Shown piece by piece: positions 44,827 to 52,946 of a DNA stretch of 64,000 nucleotides (positions within the stretch are counted from its first letter, which is position 1; each line of letters starts with the position of its first letter). The notes under the pieces are model-generated. The model was not told the DNA's origin. It saw nothing but the letters and a program-made list of their open reading frames with translations, and ran no database searches. Location: assembly GCA_041746105.1 (NCBI GenBank), contig JBGTHP010000025.1:1-64000 (forward strand), read 5' to 3'. The stretch is from JBFHRE01 sp041746105. GTDB taxonomy: Bacteria > Actinomycetota > Acidimicrobiia > Spongiisociales > ZC4RG35. The position numbers and the translations under genes are program-made.

Positions 44827-45819
44827 ATGACGAGGGTGACGATCGAGGACGTAGCGGAGCGGGCAGGTGTGTCTGTTGCGACGGTCAGCCGAGCGATGAG
44901 GGGACTGCCGAACGTCTCGCCATCGACTCGAGAGCGTGTCATGGAGACCATTTCGGAGATGAGCTACCGACCAGATCCAAACGCGGCGCGTCTCGCAGCG
45001 GGGCGATCTCGGACGTTCGCGATGGCGGCGTCGGCCCTGCAACTCTGGTACACAGGTCAGGTTCTTGCCGGCGCCGAAGCGGTTTTATCGACGGAGGGGC
45101 AGGATCTTCTGGTAGTGGCCCTTCAGGATGGGAGCGCCTCCACGCTGGTGAGCGGACTGGCGCGTCGAGTCGATGGTGTGATCCTGCTCGACATCATCCC
45201 CGACGAATTCGAAATAGCTTCGCTCACCGCCATGGAGGTGCCGTGGGCAGTGGTGGGTGGCTACGTCGAGTCGGCGCACTGCATGTGGATCGACAACGTT
45301 GATGGAGCGCGAAGGGCGGTGTCCCACTTGACGGATCTCGGCCACAGCCGGATTGGTCTGATTGGCGCCGCCCCCAACCGTATGCATTCACACACGACCG
45401 ATGATCGGGCGGAGGGCTATCGGCAAGCGCTCGAGGCAGTCGGGCTCTTGGTGGCCGAGGATCTGGTGGCGGACGGGGGGTTCTCGATGGAGGGTGGCCG
45501 AGAGGCGATGAAGGAGTTGCTCGAGCTGTCACCACGCCCCACCGCCGTCTTCGCAATGTCTGACGACATGGCCTTTGGGGCGATACTCGAAACGCGCAAT
45601 CAGGGTTTGCAGATCCCCAATGATCTGGCTCTGATCGGTTTCGACGATCATGACCTTTCGGCTGCTTTCGGTCTGTCGACCATACGCCAGGACCCGCAGT
45701 TGATGGGTGCCCGCTGTGCACGGGGGATGATCGAACGTTTGGCTGGATCCACCATCGGCGATCGTGACCAGGTCCAATTCCCTCTCGAGTTGGTCGAAAG
45801 GGCATCGACCATCGGGTGA
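44827..45819 (+). CDS. LacI-family transcriptional regulator
   Basis: 330 residues. HTH and hinge: TIEDVAERAGVSVATVSRAM near 5-24, then NPxAARLAAGRS-type linker. The periplasmic-binding-like core extends from ~60. AMSDDMAFGAI and LIGFDDHDLSAAF are typical of the effector domain. It probably binds a sugar and represses the downstream AglEFG-type transporter; matching palindromes lie before its own gene and before the binding-protein gene. Its ligand is unknown; the downstream genes suggest a sulfo-sugar or glucoside. Confidence 0.93.
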   Translation: MTRVTIEDVAERAGVSVATVSRAMRGLPNVSPSTRERVMETISEMSYRPDPNAARLAAGRSRTFAMAASALQLWYTGQVLAGAEAVLSTEGQDLLVVALQDGSASTLVSGLARRVDGVILLDIIPDEFEIASLTAMEVPWAVVGGYVESAHCMWIDNVDGARRAVSHLTDLGHSRIGLIGAAPNRMHSHTTDDRAEGYRQALEAVGLLVAEDLVADGGFSMEGGREAMKELLELSPRPTAVFAMSDDMAFGAILETRNQGLQIPNDLALIGFDDHDLSAAFGLSTIRQDPQLMGARCARGMIERLAGSTIGDRDQVQFPLELVERASTIG

Positions 45820-45854
45820 GGTGGTTTGGCATCCAACGGGATCATGTCCTAGAT

Positions 45855-45868
45855 TGGAAGCGCTTACA
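45855..45868. promoter_or_regulatory. LacI-family operator, TGGAAGCGCTTACA
   Basis: A palindromic core AAGCGCTT inside a LacI-type operator, 77 bases before the binding-protein start. It differs from the regulator's own site in the central CG context (AGCGCT versus AACGTT) but has the same layout, so both may be bound by the same repressor. Confidence 0.72.
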
Positions 45869-45896
45869 TCGATTTTGCCATCGACAAAGCCAAACT

Positions 45897-45913
45897 CCGC
45901 GATTCGATCGCGG
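45897..45913 (+). promoter_or_regulatory. Hairpin in leader of binding-protein gene
   Basis: CCGCGAT (45897-45903) and ATCGCGG (45907-45913) pair perfectly around TCG, 31 bases before the binding-protein ATG. It may be a second operator or a 5' mRNA structure that stabilises the transcript. It is not followed by T residues. Confidence 0.4.
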
Positions 45914-45944
45914 CTCATCAGAACCCAACACGGGAGGAAACACT

Positions 45945-47327
45945 ATGCAGCGCAAGCGTGGGCTATTTGCCCTCTTGTTCGCGCTGGTGATGGTTCTCGC
46001 CGCATGCTCGGGTGACACCCCGGCTGAAACCACAGCCGGTTCGTCCGAAACCCAGGCACCTACGGAGACCACCGCCGCCACAGCAACAACCGGAGCACCG
46101 GTAGAAGGCGGTTCAGTAACCGTCTTCGGGCCGGAGAGCTCGGATCAGGAGGCCGGTGCAATCCAGGCCGCCCTCAACGAGTTCGGAGATGCCAACGGCA
46201 TCACCATCAGCTATAGCGGTGCTCGCGACGCCGAAGAGCAGGTCAACGTCCAGCTCGCCGGTGGAAACCCACCAGATATCTTCATCTTCCCGCAGCCCGG
46301 CAAGCTGGCGGATTTCGCCCGTAACGGCGACGTTCTCCCGCTTCCCGCCGATGTGGCCGCGACTACTTCGGCCAACTGGGCCGAAGCATGGACCGTTTTC
46401 GGCAACGTCGACGGAACCCAGTACGGAATCCCGGTCAAGGCCGACCTGAAGTCGCTCGTGTGGTATCAGCCGCAGGTGTTCACCGACAAAGGCTACGAAG
46501 TTCCCACCAGCTGGGATGACTTGAAGGCACTCGCCGATACCATGGTCGCCAACGGCGACACCCCATGGTGCATCGGTATCGAGTCGGGCCCCGCCACCGG
46601 TTGGGTATTCACCGACTGGGTCGAGGACCTCATGCTGCGGATCAACACCGTGGAGGATTACGACGCATGGGTCACCAATGACCTGGCGTTCAACTCACCA
46701 GAGGTCAAGGCCGTCTGGGACGAGGTCATCTCGGTGTGGAGCAAGCCAGGCGCAGTGTTCGCGGCTGGTGGAACAATCGCTGCGACACCGTTTGGTGACA
46801 ACGCCACTCCGCTGCTCAGCGGCGACTGCTTGATGCACCGCCAGGCATCGTTCTTCTCGAGCTTCTTCTCCGCAGACGACATTGCGGCGTCGCCGGGTGG
46901 ACCGGTCAACGTGTTCTACTTCCCGTCGGTTCGGGGTGACAAGCCAGTACTTGGTGCAGGAACCCTCGTCGGGGCGTTCCGCGATGCACCTGAGGTCTGG
47001 GCCGTCATGAGCTACATGTCTTCGCCCGAGTATGCAACTGCCCGTCAGATCTCTCAGGCAGAGCTCAACGGCGGAACCGCCGGTGAAACCCTCTCCGGGT
47101 TCCTGTCGGCAGCCAACGGCATTGATCCCGCTGTCTACAACGACCTCGAGAAGTCGTTCCTCGACATCCTGGCCTCGGCAGAAGTCGTTCGCTTCGATGC
47201 GTCCGACCTGATGCCGGCTTCGGTTGGCGCAGGAACCTTCTGGGCCGAAGCGACCGCGGTCGTCAACGGTGAAAAGTCGGTAGACGACGCACTTGCCGCG
47301 ATCGACGCATCGTGGCCCGCTAGCTGA
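45945..47327 (+). CDS. Extracellular sugar-binding lipoprotein of ABC importer (AglE-like)
   Basis: 460 residues from ATG at 45945, with GGGAGG seven bases ahead. Lipobox LAAC gives lipidated Cys21, followed by a Thr/Glu/Ala linker of ~35 residues. The mature part is a cluster-type solute-binding protein. GNPPDIFIFPQPGKLADFA, YGIPVKADLKSLVWY and KGYEVPTSWDDLKAL fit the alpha-glucoside AglE group. It captures a sugar or sugar glycoside for the two permeases downstream. The ATPase subunit is not here; a shared MsiK-type ATPase elsewhere is likely. A long stem-loop follows the stop. Confidence 0.92.
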   Translation: MQRKRGLFALLFALVMVLAACSGDTPAETTAGSSETQAPTETTAATATTGAPVEGGSVTVFGPESSDQEAGAIQAALNEFGDANGITISYSGARDAEEQVNVQLAGGNPPDIFIFPQPGKLADFARNGDVLPLPADVAATTSANWAEAWTVFGNVDGTQYGIPVKADLKSLVWYQPQVFTDKGYEVPTSWDDLKALADTMVANGDTPWCIGIESGPATGWVFTDWVEDLMLRINTVEDYDAWVTNDLAFNSPEVKAVWDEVISVWSKPGAVFAAGGTIAATPFGDNATPLLSGDCLMHRQASFFSSFFSADDIAASPGGPVNVFYFPSVRGDKPVLGAGTLVGAFRDAPEVWAVMSYMSSPEYATARQISQAELNGGTAGETLSGFLSAANGIDPAVYNDLEKSFLDILASAEVVRFDASDLMPASVGAGTFWAEATAVVNGEKSVDDALAAIDASWPAS

Positions 47328-47354
47328 TAGCAGTAGAACAAACCATGAAACGAT

Positions 47355-47388
47355 CCAGGAGCCGGCGCCATCAGGTGCCGGCTCCTGG
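47355..47388 (+). terminator. Strong stem-loop between binding-protein and permease genes
   Basis: CCAGGAGCCGGC and GCCGGCTCCTGG pair over 12 bases, extended by three further pairs (one G-U) around an ATCA loop. It lies 27 bases after the binding-protein stop and 39 bases before the permease GTG. There is no T-tract, so a partial terminator or mRNA-stabilising structure is likely; this would raise binding protein over permease, as in many sugar operons. Confidence 0.65.
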
Positions 47389-47427
47389 CTATGGTCGGAT
47401 AGGTTCGGCGAAGGAAGGAGCGGCACC

Positions 47428-49587
47428 GTGGCGGAGGCCGTAGGAATGCGAACGCGATCCAACGCGCAGCGATGGGGGATCTTGGCGATCGCGGCTTTGG
47501 TCCTGTTCGGACTGTCCTATGCAGCTGTTTCAACCGATGCGGATGGCCCTTCGCTTTGGACCAGAGTGGTGTCGGCCCTGATCGGGGTTTCGGTCGGTTT
47601 GGGTGCCTTGGCCGTGATTCGATCAGAGGAAATCTCCCAGAAGCTCAAAGGCGTCATGCTCCTCGGCCTCGCCGGCGGACTGTGGTTCGGCTACCTCGTG
47701 GAACCCAAGGTGCGGTCCACTGTGGTCGGAGTTGTTGTGGCGATCGTCGCCAGCGCATTGCTTTTTGTAGGCGCCAACTCGTGGTTCAACCTGGCGCGAG
47801 CCAAGTGGCCGATATTTGGTGCAGTCACCGGTGCGGCCATCCTCGGATTTCTGTCACTGATTCTTGTCGGCAACGACATCATGGCGATGTCGAACACATC
47901 GTGGCTCGTGCCCATCATCGGAATTGGATTGGGGGCGGGCTTTGGAGCCCTCCTCACCCGTGCGGTCGAGCGAAGCCGGCGTCTGATCACTGGCATCGTT
48001 GGAGGTCTCGCCATCGGCGGATTTGTCATTGCCTTCCTCAGGCCCTCGGCCTACCCGGCGATCCGGACCGTGGACATCATCGTGTGGCCGGTCGTGGTTG
48101 CGGCGGCCGGCGCCGCGGTCTCCGCTTTGCGCGGGCGCTTGTGGTGGTATGGGGCGATAGCCGGCGCCATATTTGGTCTGTTTGTTGCGGCCTGGTTGGC
48201 GCCAGATCGTTTTGGCGGCGCCGTCGCCGACGCCGTGGTCGGGACAGTGGGCCTTGGGGGCCTGGTTGGATTGCGGCTGGGGTTGAAGCCCGCAGCCGAA
48301 TACAAACGACGAGTCGAGGTGGAACAAGGAGCGAGAGCTGTGATCTTCCTTGCTCCCGGGCTCTTGTTCATCGGCGCCACGCTGGTGATCCCCACGATCC
48401 GCACGATCTATCTCTCTTTTCTCGACGCTCGTTCCCAGGAGTCGGTGGGCTGGGCGAACTATGCGACGGTGTTATCCGACCAGAAGGCGCTCGACTTCTC
48501 GAAGTGGACGGGGGTGTTCACGTCGAGCCTTCTCTGGTGGGCAGTCATCCTTGGCCTGATCGGCCTCATCGCCGGTTATCTGTCAGGCCGATCGACCGGT
48601 GAAGGGTTCCGCTCGACCGGTCTGTCGGTGGGGCCGATGGCGGTTGGAGCGTTCCTTTTTGGCCTCGCCATTTTCTCGAATTTCCGCGGAACGGTCTTCA
48701 ACAACCTCTGGTGGGTGTTCACCGTGACGATCCTCGCATCGGCATTTGGCCTCGCCATCGCCGTATTGGCAGACCGGGCGAAGTTCGAGAGCGTCGCCAA
48801 ATCGATCATTTTTTTGCCAATGGCGATCAGTTTTGTGGGTGCCTCGATCATTTGGCGGTTCGTTTACATAGCTCGACCCGTCCAGAAGGACCAGACCGGG
48901 ATCCTCAACTCCGCCTGGGTGTGGCTCGGCAAGACCAGCACATCCAACGCCAAGTACGTCCTTTTGGCCATCTTCCTGATCCTCATCGCAGGCAGTGGTT
49001 ATCTCGCCTATCGAGCCTTTCGGGCAGAAGCCAATGGCGTGTTGTTCGGGGCAGGAAGCATCGTGGCCATATTTGCGTGGTTCAGCTACCGGTTGCTCGG
49101 ACCGGGATTGGGTGGAATAGCGAGGACGGTGGGCGACAAGACGTTCACCGAAACGATCATCTTCACCCAGGAAGGGCCGTTCAACAACATGTGGTTGATG
49201 GTGGTGCTCATCTGGATCCAGACCGGATTCACGATGGTCATCTTCTCGGCCGCAATCAAGGCGGTTCCGGCCGAGCTGATCGAGGCGTCCCGTGTCGACG
49301 GGGCAACCGAAACCCAGACCTTCTGGCGGGTGACAATTCCTCAGATCGCACCCACGATCGGGGTGGTGACGACAACTTTGATCGTCCTGGTCATGAAGGT
49401 GTTCGACGTCGTGAAGGTGATAACCAATGGCAACTTCGGCACCGAGGTGATTGCCAACCTGATGTGGACTCGAGGGTTCTCCGAGTTCAATCTGGGGCTC
49501 GGCGCCACCCTTGCCGTGTTGTTGTTCATCTCGATCCTGCCGGTCATGGTCATAAACATTCGACGGATGCAAAGGGAGGCGCAATGA
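47428..49587 (+). CDS. AglF-like sugar ABC permease, double length with extra membrane segments
   Basis: 719 residues from GTG at 47428, with AAGGAAGGAG (47411-47420) seven bases ahead. The normal AglF/MalF core is ~300-340 residues. Here residues ~1-300 hold about ten extra hydrophobic helices. The permease core begins at ~303 (AVIFLAPGLLFIGATL). It is further interrupted by two inserted helix pairs, about 365-420 and 510-557. The core keeps LPMAISFVGASIIWRFVY, IWIQTGFTMVIFSAAIKAVP and the EAA loop (IEASRVDGATETQTFWRV, from ~618). The frame is continuous. The extra part has no recognised domain. Confidence 0.85.
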   Translation: MAEAVGMRTRSNAQRWGILAIAALVLFGLSYAAVSTDADGPSLWTRVVSALIGVSVGLGALAVIRSEEISQKLKGVMLLGLAGGLWFGYLVEPKVRSTVVGVVVAIVASALLFVGANSWFNLARAKWPIFGAVTGAAILGFLSLILVGNDIMAMSNTSWLVPIIGIGLGAGFGALLTRAVERSRRLITGIVGGLAIGGFVIAFLRPSAYPAIRTVDIIVWPVVVAAAGAAVSALRGRLWWYGAIAGAIFGLFVAAWLAPDRFGGAVADAVVGTVGLGGLVGLRLGLKPAAEYKRRVEVEQGARAVIFLAPGLLFIGATLVIPTIRTIYLSFLDARSQESVGWANYATVLSDQKALDFSKWTGVFTSSLLWWAVILGLIGLIAGYLSGRSTGEGFRSTGLSVGPMAVGAFLFGLAIFSNFRGTVFNNLWWVFTVTILASAFGLAIAVLADRAKFESVAKSIIFLPMAISFVGASIIWRFVYIARPVQKDQTGILNSAWVWLGKTSTSNAKYVLLAIFLILIAGSGYLAYRAFRAEANGVLFGAGSIVAIFAWFSYRLLGPGLGGIARTVGDKTFTETIIFTQEGPFNNMWLMVVLIWIQTGFTMVIFSAAIKAVPAELIEASRVDGATETQTFWRVTIPQIAPTIGVVTTTLIVLVMKVFDVVKVITNGNFGTEVIANLMWTRGFSEFNLGLGATLAVLLFISILPVMVINIRRMQREAQ

Positions 49588-50534
49588 CAACCGCCGGATT
49601 GTCCGCCAACACCGGTCAGGGACTGGGTGACCGGATCCAACGTTTCATAGCAGGCATCCCGACATGGATTCTCTGGGCTCTGGTCGCGATTTGGAGCATG
49701 CCGACCGTGTCTCTGTTCGTGAACTCGTTCCGTACCAAGACCGCACAGCAGTCCTCCGGTTTTTGGACGTTTATGAACGATCCGGGTGCCCTGACGCTCG
49801 ACAACTACACACAGGTGCTCCAGGCGGGTCCCAGCGGCGGTTTGTGGCAGGCCGTTCTCAATAGCTTTGCGATCGCGATTCCGGCGACGGTCATCCCCAT
49901 CGCCATGGCCGCCTTCGCTGCCTACGCGTTCGCCTGGATCGACTTCAAGGGACGCGGTTGGCTTTTCACCGCAACCGTTTCTTTGTTGGCGATTCCCCTT
50001 CAGACAGCCTTGATCCCTCTGCTCCAGATGTGGTCGGGTGGGGCACACTGGACGATCCCGTTCTTTGAAAAGACCGTGACGCTGATTCCCGATCTGGATC
50101 TCCAGGGTACGACAATTGCCGTGTGGCTGACCCACTCTGGCTTCGCCCTGCCTTTTGCCATATTTCTCCTCCACAACTACATCTCGGGACTACCGAAGGA
50201 CTTGTTCGAGTCGGCGTTCATCGATGGAGCAGATCATTTCACGATCTTCCGAACGCTGGTCCTACCGTTGTCGGTCCCGGTGTTGGCAGCATTCGGGATC
50301 TTCCAGTTTCTCTGGACCTGGAACGACTACCTGATTGCTCTGACGATGATCGGCTCGAACGCCTCCGCTTTGCCTGCCACGGTGCTGATCGCGGCGCAAG
50401 CCGGAGAGTTCGGCCGCCTAGAGCATGTACTTTCGGCGGGAGCCTTCGTCCAGATGTTCATGCCGCTCGTCGTGTTCCTTGCGCTCCAGCGCTTCTTCGT
50501 CCGCGGAATCCTGGCGGGTTCGGTCAAGGGCTGA
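49584..50534 (+). CDS. Sugar ABC permease (AglG/MalG-like)
   Basis: 316 residues, normal length. Six helices and the EAA loop FESAFIDGADHFTIFRTLVLPLS. FQFLWTWNDYLIALTMIG is the conserved C-terminal segment. It pairs with the AglF-like permease, whose stop overlaps its ATG (ATGA). No ATPase gene follows; the gene ends 24 bases before a convergent response-regulator gene. Confidence 0.92.
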   Translation: MTTAGLSANTGQGLGDRIQRFIAGIPTWILWALVAIWSMPTVSLFVNSFRTKTAQQSSGFWTFMNDPGALTLDNYTQVLQAGPSGGLWQAVLNSFAIAIPATVIPIAMAAFAAYAFAWIDFKGRGWLFTATVSLLAIPLQTALIPLLQMWSGGAHWTIPFFEKTVTLIPDLDLQGTTIAVWLTHSGFALPFAIFLLHNYISGLPKDLFESAFIDGADHFTIFRTLVLPLSVPVLAAFGIFQFLWTWNDYLIALTMIGSNASALPATVLIAAQAGEFGRLEHVLSAGAFVQMFMPLVVFLALQRFFVRGILAGSVKG

Positions 50535-50558
50535 CCTGGGGGCGACGGTCCGAGGGGT

Positions 50559-50936
50559 TCAGGTGGTCCGTGAGCGGGCACGCAGGGCTTCCTGCATCGC
50601 CTCGATCAGTTCGGCCTGACGGAATGGTTTGGAGATGAAGCCGTCCGCTCCAGCCGCCATCGCTCGTCCTCGCGTCCCTTCTGCACCGTGGCCGGTCACG
50701 ACGACCACCGGAAGCTGAGCAGTAACCGGGTTCGATCTGACCCTTTCGAGGACAGCCCAACCATCGAGGGAAGGAAGACCCAGGTCCAAGAAGAGGATGT
50801 CGGGTTTGCGCTCGTTCAATGCTTCGAGTCCTTTGTGGCCGTCGGCCTTGATTACGATTTCGGTCGCGACTGCCTCTACGCAGGTGCGGATCAATCGCGC
50901 CGCGATGGCAGAGTCTTCAATGATGAGCACGCGCAT
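50559..50936 (-). CDS. Single-domain response regulator (CheY-like)
   Basis: 125 residues, receiver domain only. Acid pair Glu7-Asp8, phospho-acceptor Asp51 in LFLDLGLP, switch Thr81 and conserved Lys103 in ISKPF. No output domain. It lies 9 bases after the Gfo/Idh/MocA gene on the minus strand, so co-transcribed. A single-domain regulator beside a sugar-type oxidoreductase is unusual; its histidine kinase is not in the window. Confidence 0.9.
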   Translation of the reverse strand: MRVLIIEDSAIAARLIRTCVEAVATEIVIKADGHKGLEALNERKPDILFLDLGLPSLDGWAVLERVRSNPVTAQLPVVVVTGHGAEGTRGRAMAAGADGFISKPFRQAELIEAMQEALRARSRTT

Positions 50937-50945
50937 GCGGTCAGC

Positions 50946-52031
50946 CTATCCCGACCGGGCGGGGTTAACTACATCGGCTAAGTCGACAGGCAGACCGGTT
51001 TCAATCGACCGGTGCGCAGCCACTCCGACGGCCACCGCTAGCAAACCGTCGGCAAGGCTCACCTTGGGCTGCCCGCCGGTCGAGCAAGTGTCGATGAACT
51101 CGAGGTGTTCCAGATAACTCGACCCGTGATGGTGCCCTTGGAACTTGATGCGTTCGTCGTGAACGGTCTCGCTCTCCACGTCGCCTATGAAATGGCGGCC
51201 ACGGCGACCGATCCGAAGCGTCATGGACGGCAACATCGCTTCCACCTTGCCCTGGTCTCCGACCGCGACCAGCTCTTCCTGTTCGTGGGTCGCCTCGGCG
51301 AACATGCACAAGTCCAGCATGCCCCTCACGCCGTTCGAGTATTCGACGATCACATATGCGTTATCGAGGACATCCGGTATGTCTCCGTCGTAGTCCTCGT
51401 CGATGTGGTTCACCGCCTGTGAGCCTGAGGCAAACACCCTGACCGGGTCTGAATCTGCGATGTTGGTCATCAGGTCAAAGAAGTGACAGCACTTCTCGAC
51501 CAGAGTGCCGCCGGTGTTGCGATTGAATCGGTTCCAGTTGTCGACCTTGGGAAGGAACGGAAAACGGTGCTCCCGGATGGAAACCATCTTCAGGTTTCCG
51601 ACGGTTCCCTTTCTGACCTCTTCGGTCAGCCTCGTCACCGGCGGCATGAATCGATACTCCAACCCGACCCAGGTCACCGGTTTGCGCCCGGCGGCCGCCG
51701 CGACCACGCGATGGCAGTCTTCAACCGTGGTGCACAGGGGCTTCTCGGTGAGGATGTGGAGATCGGTGGCCAACGCAGACAACAGGACATCGACATGAGT
51801 GTGGTTGGGCGAGGCGATTACCACCGCATCGCACAAACCCGAATCCAACAACCGGTTTGGGTCAGAGAAGGCTTCCGCGTCGGGTACCGCCGTAGTCGCA
51901 GCCGCCAACGAGTCGGGGTTGGGGTCGGCAACGGCGGTGACTTCTGCGCCGTCGATGTGGGTGATGTTGGCTATGTGCTCCATGCCCATCATCCCCGTTC
52001 CGACTACGCCGTATCTGAAATTCGTCGGCAT
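50946..52031 (-). CDS. Gfo/Idh/MocA family protein; candidate NAD-dependent glycosidase or sugar dehydrogenase
   Basis: 361 residues from ATG at 52031 (MPTNFRYGVVGTGMMG); a longer in-frame start at 52073 lies inside the divergent reductase gene. N-terminal Rossmann fold GVVGTGMMG, EKPLCT (conserved Lys) and a C-terminal domain with REHRFPFLPKVDNWNRF and GGTLVEKCCHFFDLM. The family includes sugar dehydrogenases, and also NAD-dependent sulfoquinovosidases (GH188). Context with an SsuD-like monooxygenase suggests the latter as an option, but sequence alone does not prove it. Divergent from the aldo/keto reductase with 24 bases between starts. Confidence 0.85.
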   Translation of the reverse strand: MPTNFRYGVVGTGMMGMEHIANITHIDGAEVTAVADPNPDSLAAATTAVPDAEAFSDPNRLLDSGLCDAVVIASPNHTHVDVLLSALATDLHILTEKPLCTTVEDCHRVVAAAAGRKPVTWVGLEYRFMPPVTRLTEEVRKGTVGNLKMVSIREHRFPFLPKVDNWNRFNRNTGGTLVEKCCHFFDLMTNIADSDPVRVFASGSQAVNHIDEDYDGDIPDVLDNAYVIVEYSNGVRGMLDLCMFAEATHEQEELVAVGDQGKVEAMLPSMTLRIGRRGRHFIGDVESETVHDERIKFQGHHHGSSYLEHLEFIDTCSTGGQPKVSLADGLLAVAVGVAAHRSIETGLPVDLADVVNPARSG

Positions 52032-52055
52032 CGCCCACAAGGCTAGGGTGCCCCG

Positions 52056-52946
52056 ATGATCTCTGCGGCGCATCGGACCCTTGGTGTTCTAGGGGAAGTT
52101 GGACCGCTGGCGTTTGGGCATTGGCGTTTCGTCGGCCACCCGATAGAACGAGCGATCGAACTCATGGAGAGGGCGCTCGACCTCGGAATGAACCTCATCG
52201 ATACGGCTGACATATACGGATTCGGGCACCCTGACGGGTTTGGTGCCAGCGAGGCTCTTCTGGGCGAGGTTCTGAAACGACGGCCCGAAATGCGCCGGCG
52301 GATCGTTCTGGCGACCAAAGGTGGTATCGCCCCCGGTGTCCCGTACAACTCTTCCGAGCATTATCTGCAGAAGGCATGTGATGCCTCCTTGGAACGACTC
52401 GGAGTCGATCAGATCGATCTGTATCAAATCCATCGCCCTGATCTGTACACCTCACCTGCCGAGGTGGCTGCTGCGCTCGACGGTCTGGTCGATGCCGGCA
52501 AGGTGCGCGCCATCGGTGTGTCGAATTATCCACAGCACATGACAGAAGCCCTGGCCGCATTCTTGCGAACACCTCTAACAACGATCCAGCCAGAGTTCAG
52601 TGCAAGCACGCTGTTTCCGATCCGGTCGGGGATCCTCGATCAGGCGATGAGGATGGGGATGACCCCTCTCGCCTGGAGTCCCCTCGCCGGGGGCAGGTTG
52701 GCGACCGGTGAGGGGATGCGAACGGACCTGATTCGAGTAATCGACAGCATCGCCGGACGCGAGGGTTGTGACAGGGCGGCGGTCGCATTGGCGTTCGTGT
52801 TGGCCCATCCGGCGCGCCCGGTCGCCATCGTTGGGAGCCAAAATGTCGAGCGCCTCGATTCGGCCGTCAGAGCACTCACCGTCCAAGTAAACCGTGCAGA
52901 TCTTTACAAGATCATCGAAGCTTCAGAAGGAGTGCCATTGCCATGA
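52056..52946 (+). CDS. Aldo/keto reductase
   Basis: 296 residues. The catalytic tetrad is visible: Asp49 and Tyr54 in DTADIYG, Lys88 in ATKGG, His126 in YQIHRPD. The AKR barrel continues with IGVSNYPQHMTEAL and PLAWSPLAGGRL; the C-terminus keeps VAIVGSQNVERL for NAD(P). Its ATGA overlap with the SsuD-like gene implies a linked step. In the sulfo-SMO pathway, a similar reductase (SmoB) converts 6-oxo-glucose to glucose; that parallel is inference. Confidence 0.9.
   Translation: MISAAHRTLGVLGEVGPLAFGHWRFVGHPIERAIELMERALDLGMNLIDTADIYGFGHPDGFGASEALLGEVLKRRPEMRRRIVLATKGGIAPGVPYNSSEHYLQKACDASLERLGVDQIDLYQIHRPDLYTSPAEVAAALDGLVDAGKVRAIGVSNYPQHMTEALAAFLRTPLTTIQPEFSASTLFPIRSGILDQAMRMGMTPLAWSPLAGGRLATGEGMRTDLIRVIDSIAGREGCDRAAVALAFVLAHPARPVAIVGSQNVERLDSAVRALTVQVNRADLYKIIEASEGVPLP

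Noticed and set aside
48711..49583. Extension of the AglG-like permease upstream to an ATG at 48711
   Set aside because: The upstream part is a His/Arg/Asp-rich shadow of the AglF-like gene; the permease starts at the ATGA overlap at 49584.
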